Positions 61,201-64,000 of a stretch of 64,000 nucleotides of DNA are shown here, in pieces (position 1 is the stretch's first letter; each line of letters opens with the position of its first letter). The position numbers and the translations under genes are program-made. The DNA lies in the NCBI RefSeq assembly GCF_002162355.1, contig NZ_CP021434.1, positions 4,332,001 through 4,396,000 on the forward strand. The letters run 5' to 3'. Below the pieces are notes generated by a model that saw only the letters and a list, made by a program, of their open reading frames with translations, ran no database searches and had not been told where the DNA came from. The DNA comes from Tumebacillus avium. GTDB taxonomy: Bacteria; Bacillota; Bacilli; Tumebacillales; Tumebacillaceae.

Positions 61201-64000
61201 CCGGGGCAGCGGCGGCATGTTTTGCATGACGAACATCACTTGGAACAAGGGGTTGCGGCTCAGGTCGCGGTCGAGCTGCAGTTCGTCGATCAGTTCTTCC
61301 AAGGGAAGATCCTGATGGGCAAACGCACCGAGCGATACCTCTTTGACACGTCCGAGCAGCTCACGGAACGTCGGGTTGCCGGACAGGTCGGTGCGCAGGG
61401 CTAATGTGTTGACGAAGAAGCCGATCAACCCTTCCCATTCGCTGCGGGTGCGCCCCGCTACCGGCGTGCCGAGGATGATGTCGGTCTGTCCCGCATAGCG
61501 GTACAGCAGCGTGTTAAACGCAGCTAGCAACGTCATGTACAGCGTTGCGCCAGACTGCTGCGTCAGCGCTTCCAGCGTCTGCACCAGCTCGTGCGGCAGC
61601 GAGATCGTCTCGGTGGTGCCGGCGTAAGACACCGCTGCCTTGCGCGGATGGTCGGTCGGCAGTTCCAGCACCGGGATTTTCCCGCTGAGGCGGTCTGTCC
61701 AGTACCGCAACTGCTTCTCGCGTTCGTCGCCTTGCAGCCACTCGCGCTGCCAGACGGCGTAGTCGGCGTATTGATACGGCAACTCGGCAAGCGAAGACTC
61801 TTCGCCTTTGGCAAACGCGTTGTACAGCTGCCCCATCTCGCGGATGAACAGGCCAAGCGACCAGCCGTCGGAGATGATGTGGTGCATCGTCACGGCCACC
61901 ACATGCTCGTCCGTCCCGGTGCGGATCAACGCGGCGCGGATCAGCAGATCGTCGGCCAGCGAGAACGGCTGTTGCACGACATCGGCCAGCAAACGGAGCA
62001 GTTGGGCGTCGCGCTCCCCTTCCGGCAGCTGAGAAATGTCGTGGAAAGGCAGCTCGAGCTCTGCCGTCCCGCGAATCACCTGCTCTCCGACACCATCTCG
62101 CGTGATGACATTGGTCCGCAGAGACTCGTGGCGGCGAAGCAGCTCCGCGAAGCTCCGTTTGAGGATCTCGGCGTCGAAACGTCCGTTCAGGCGCACGCTG
62201 ATCGGAATGTTGTAGACGGAGCTGTTTGGCTCCAACTGATCGATGAACCACAGGCGCTGCTGAGAGAACGACAAGGGCAGGCTTACGTCCCGAGGCGCTT
62301 TTGGCAGCGGCAGTTCATTTACGGTCTGTTCGCGGCTATGCGCTTCGTCGATCCGCCCGGCCAACTGTTCGAGGGTCGGGCATTCGAAGACGGTGCGCAG
62401 GGGCAGTTCGGCCTGACAGACTTGACGAATCCGGGCGATCACCTGCATCGCCAACAGCGAATGGCCGCCCGCTTCGAAGAAGTGGTCGTGCAGGCCCACC
62501 CGTTCGAGCTGCAAGACGTCCCGCCAGATGTCGGCGAGGAGCTGTTCCGTTGCTGTGCGCGGCGCGATGTAGGCGGTGGTCTGCGTCATTTTGTCCGGCT
62601 TCGGCAAATCTTTGCGGTCGACTTTACCATTGCTGGTCAAAGGCAGGCGGTCGAGTGCAACGTACGCGGACGGCACCATCGCAGCTGGCAGTCGCTGTTC
62701 GAGAAACTGGCGCAGTTCAGGCGCGGTGACTGTCTGTCCGTCACGGATCGTGACGTACGCGGCCAGCCAGGTCATGCCTTCGTCTTTCCAGTCGAGCACG
62801 GTGGACGATGCGACGGCCGGGTGCTGGGCCAGCGTGGCGGCGATCTCGGTCAGTTGGATGCGCACGCCGCGTATTTTCACCTGGTCGTCGACGCGGCCGA
62901 GGATGTCCAGCGTCCCGTCGGGGCGGTAACGACCACGGTCTCCCGTGCGGTAGAGGAGGTCATTTGGCTGCTGCGAGAACGGATTGCGGACAAAACGCGC
63001 CGCGTCCTCATCGGCAGCGTTCAGGTAGCCCCGCGTGCAAAACGGCGTGCGGATGACGATCTCGCCCGCTTCGCCAACGCCGCAGAGCTGCCCCGATGCG
63101 GACAGAACGAGCGCCTGCGTCTCGGGCAACGTGTGCCCGACCGGCTGGATGCCGGCATGGGGCGTCGGCGGTACGACGTAGAAACATTTCGCCAGCGTCG
63201 TTTCGGTTGGCCCGTACAGGTTGATCAGCTCGCCTGCGCCTGGGAAGCGGGTCCGCCATGCGTGCACAAAGGAGTCGGTCAACGGCTCCCCGGCGGAGAA
63301 CAGGCAGCGCAGGCTGTCAAGCGAAACACCTGTGCCGGCGCTTTGCAGCCAGGACTGGGCCAGCGACGGCACGGTGTGCAGGATCGTGATGCCGGTGGCA
63401 GCCAGCCACGGCAAGATCGTTTCGGCACTGAGGTCGTCGAGCACAGGCGGCAAGCAGAGCGTCGCCCCGCTGGTCAGCGGCAGGAAGATGTCGCGCAGCA
63501 CCACGTCAAACGACAGGTGGGTCAGCTGCGCACTCTTATCGGCAGGATTCACGCCAAACGTTTCGCGCTGCCACTGCAGGAAGTGGCTCAGGCCTTTATG
63601 CGTGCCGAGGACGCCTTTGGGCAGCCCGGTGGTGCCGGAGGTGAAGAACAGGTACGCCGCGTCTTCGCGCTGCACTTCGGGCAGCATGCCGTCTCCCGTT
63701 GCGGCTGCGCCTTGGATGCGCCCCGTGTTTGGCGAGATGACGGCGTGAATGCCTGCCTCCTGCTCATCGGTGATGAGAAGCGTGTGAGGGGTCCCTGCCG
63801 CTTGCAGCATCTGCTCTTGGCGCTGCTGAGGCAGGCTGCGGTCGATGGCGACAAGCACGCCGCCGGTGAGGAAGACGCCAAGCATCGCCGCGATATACCC
63901 AAAGGAGCGGGTGCCGATCAGGGCGACTCTGTCCTCCTTGTGCAGGCCGGATGCCAGCAAATGGTGCGCAATGCTGGTGGCGCGGGCCTGCAGCTCTTCG
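58267..64000 (-). CDS. Non-ribosomal peptide synthetase, C-terminal part (A-PCP-C-A-PCP-TE)
   Basis: The minus frame is open past the right edge; the listed 1,897 residues count from a TTG at 63960 and continue with EELQARATSIAHH. Order: A1 (to about 470), PCP1 with GGHSLLAM near 500, condensation domain about 560-990 with HHIISDGWS, A2 about 1020-1515 (YYTSGSTGKPKGV, GELLYKTGDRG, NGKVDRKALP), PCP2 with GGHSILAV near 1566, thioesterase with GWSFGG near 1697. The TE makes this the terminal module pair. By hand alignment to GrsA the codes read DVRHFALLAK for A1 and DDVQVSTIDK for A2; neither gives me a confident amino acid. Confidence 0.93.
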   Translation of the reverse strand, partial: EELQARATSIAHHLLASGLHKEDRVALIGTRSFGYIAAMLGVFLTGGVLVAIDRSLPQQRQEQMLQAAGTPHTLLITDEQEAGIHAVISPNTGRIQGAAATGDGMLPEVQREDAAYLFFTSGTTGLPKGVLGTHKGLSHFLQWQRETFGVNPADKSAQLTHLSFDVVLRDIFLPLTSGATLCLPPVLDDLSAETILPWLAATGITILHTVPSLAQSWLQSAGTGVSLDSLRCLFSAGEPLTDSFVHAWRTRFPGAGELINLYGPTETTLAKCFYVVPPTPHAGIQPVGHTLPETQALVLSASGQLCGVGEAGEIVIRTPFCTRGYLNAADEDAARFVRNPFSQQPNDLLYRTGDRGRYRPDGTLDILGRVDDQVKIRGVRIQLTEIAATLAQHPAVASSTVLDWKDEGMTWLAAYVTIRDGQTVTAPELRQFLEQRLPAAMVPSAYVALDRLPLTSNGKVDRKDLPKPDKMTQTTAYIAPRTATEQLLADIWRDVLQLERVGLHDHFFEAGGHSLLAMQVIARIRQVCQAELPLRTVFECPTLEQLAGRIDEAHSREQTVNELPLPKAPRDVSLPLSFSQQRLWFIDQLEPNSSVYNIPISVRLNGRFDAEILKRSFAELLRRHESLRTNVITRDGVGEQVIRGTAELELPFHDISQLPEGERDAQLLRLLADVVQQPFSLADDLLIRAALIRTGTDEHVVAVTMHHIISDGWSLGLFIREMGQLYNAFAKGEESSLAELPYQYADYAVWQREWLQGDEREKQLRYWTDRLSGKIPVLELPTDHPRKAAVSYAGTTETISLPHELVQTLEALTQQSGATLYMTLLAAFNTLLYRYAGQTDIILGTPVAGRTRSEWEGLIGFFVNTLALRTDLSGNPTFRELLGRVKEVSLGAFAHQDLPLEELIDELQLDRDLSRNPLFQVMFVMQNMPPLPRQGEDELELEALEVERGTSKFDLTLTIIPTGEGWAASFEYKTSLFTRATIRRMCGHLLMLLQGIADNPDQTLDDLPILSAEEEQRILIEWNDTAVPFPDDKVLHELFEEQVQRTPDNIAAVYDGNTLTYAELDRRANQLARHLQTYGVGPDVAVGVCVERSLELVIALVGILKAGGAYLPIDTEAPSERIAQVLDDAQAPVVLALENMRGTLPTKSAAQLYLDTDWHLIAEQADTKPHSGVTPDHLVSIYYTSGSTGKPKGVANPHRGWVNRMCWMQRQHGLQAHESVLQKTTLTFDDAAVEFYWPLMVGAKIVLLPPKLHRDPRAILDAAVEHGVAVLQFVPSMLAMVIDSITPEDRAALNTVRVVVSSGEALRAELVRQFLEKMPGHLHNTWGATEVSIDSTIRTCTWDDVQEGEIVSVGRPIDNNTCYVLDRNMRPVPVGVAGDLYLGGIGLARGYFNNPERTAMAFLPNPFAPGELLYKTGDRGYFKPDGQIKFLGREDDQIKIRGMRVELGEIESVLDLHDAVKSCVVAAHEYTPGDKRLAAYVVLHDTAGVTTQELRAFLKAKLPDYMVPPFLLTLDRLPLTANGKVDRKALPLPGDLDFERDTAFVAPTSAAEAKLAAIWEELLDIRPVGIKDNFFSLGGHSILAVRLMSRVQQEFGRQVPLAALFQEGTVEALALLLQEQAEQREASPLVPIKTDGDKTPLFLFHPGTGNVLAYYGLARALPEDQQVYGLQVPALEADVPVLDRVEELAASYLHWMQSVQPQGPYLLGGWSFGGLLAYEVAQQLRTAGETVELLAMFDAAVPLPTPEEQLLSEAEFSVSYCQNMAERLKLDLSVKGIELDPHNIEAALRDFLELGKEHNILPHDFGYEQFRRLLRVSAANERASGSYQPTPYPGDMTLFRAAEQPAEAERQAALGWEMLVQGRLDVHEVPGDHDTIVLPPHVQTLAEQLSAALCKAHAAIAANAQRVTIN

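Noticed and set aside
1..64000. CRISPR array
   Set aside because: No regularly spaced direct repeats and no cas genes were seen.

Overview
The window looks like chromosome from a GC-rich, endospore-forming member of the Bacilli. Spore genes (spoIVA, sleB, ypeB, a cwlD-like amidase) lie in a Bacillus-type order with cmk, an S1-like gene, fni, the yph cluster, der, gpsA and hbs. High GC, this synteny and a terminal NRPS module would fit Alicyclobacillaceae such as Tumebacillus; that is inference from gene content, not a database match.

Layout. 1-10.8 kb is accessory DNA, partly AT-rich. It holds the 5' part of an Rhs gene, a DUF3800 plus Mrr-like nuclease pair, a secreted matrixin-type metalloprotease with a membrane-anchored partner, two HTH-TPR regulators of RRNPP type (one overlapping a 44-codon secreted-peptide gene), a HEPN-like protein, and a 504-aa protein with a divergent diadenylate-cyclase-like C-terminus, ending at tRNA-Pro. 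10.9-42.9 kb is core genome, mostly on the minus strand: acyl-CoA ligase, HU, SpoIVA, GcvH-LipM, GpsA-PlsY-Der, the YIEGIA cluster, Fni, S1, PlsC, Cmk, PilZ, YpeB-SleB, PrsW, glutamate dehydrogenase, an antiporter and metI-metC behind an S-box riboswitch. Plus-strand exceptions are a HAD hydrolase, CwlD and asparaginase. 43-49 kb mixes an MFS transporter, secreted proteins, an IS256-like scrap and a stand-alone SIR2 protein. 49-58 kb returns to core-like genes (phosphosulfolactate synthase, MecA, PepV, CcpA). 58.2-64 kb is the C-terminal part of an NRPS (A-PCP-C-A-PCP-TE) with an MFS exporter just downstream.

Most notable. The 7861-6549 regulator-peptide unit is a probable, apparently undescribed quorum-sensing pair. 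A GACAATTGTC palindrome occurs both beside it and upstream of the HEPN gene, which suggests a small local regulon. The HEPN gene and the DAC-like gene converge next to tRNA-Pro and look like a defence pocket, as does the solitary SIR2 gene. Three conserved genes (der, pepV and an MFS gene) are each broken by one missing base in a G/C homopolymer, which looks like a sequence artefact rather than biology.
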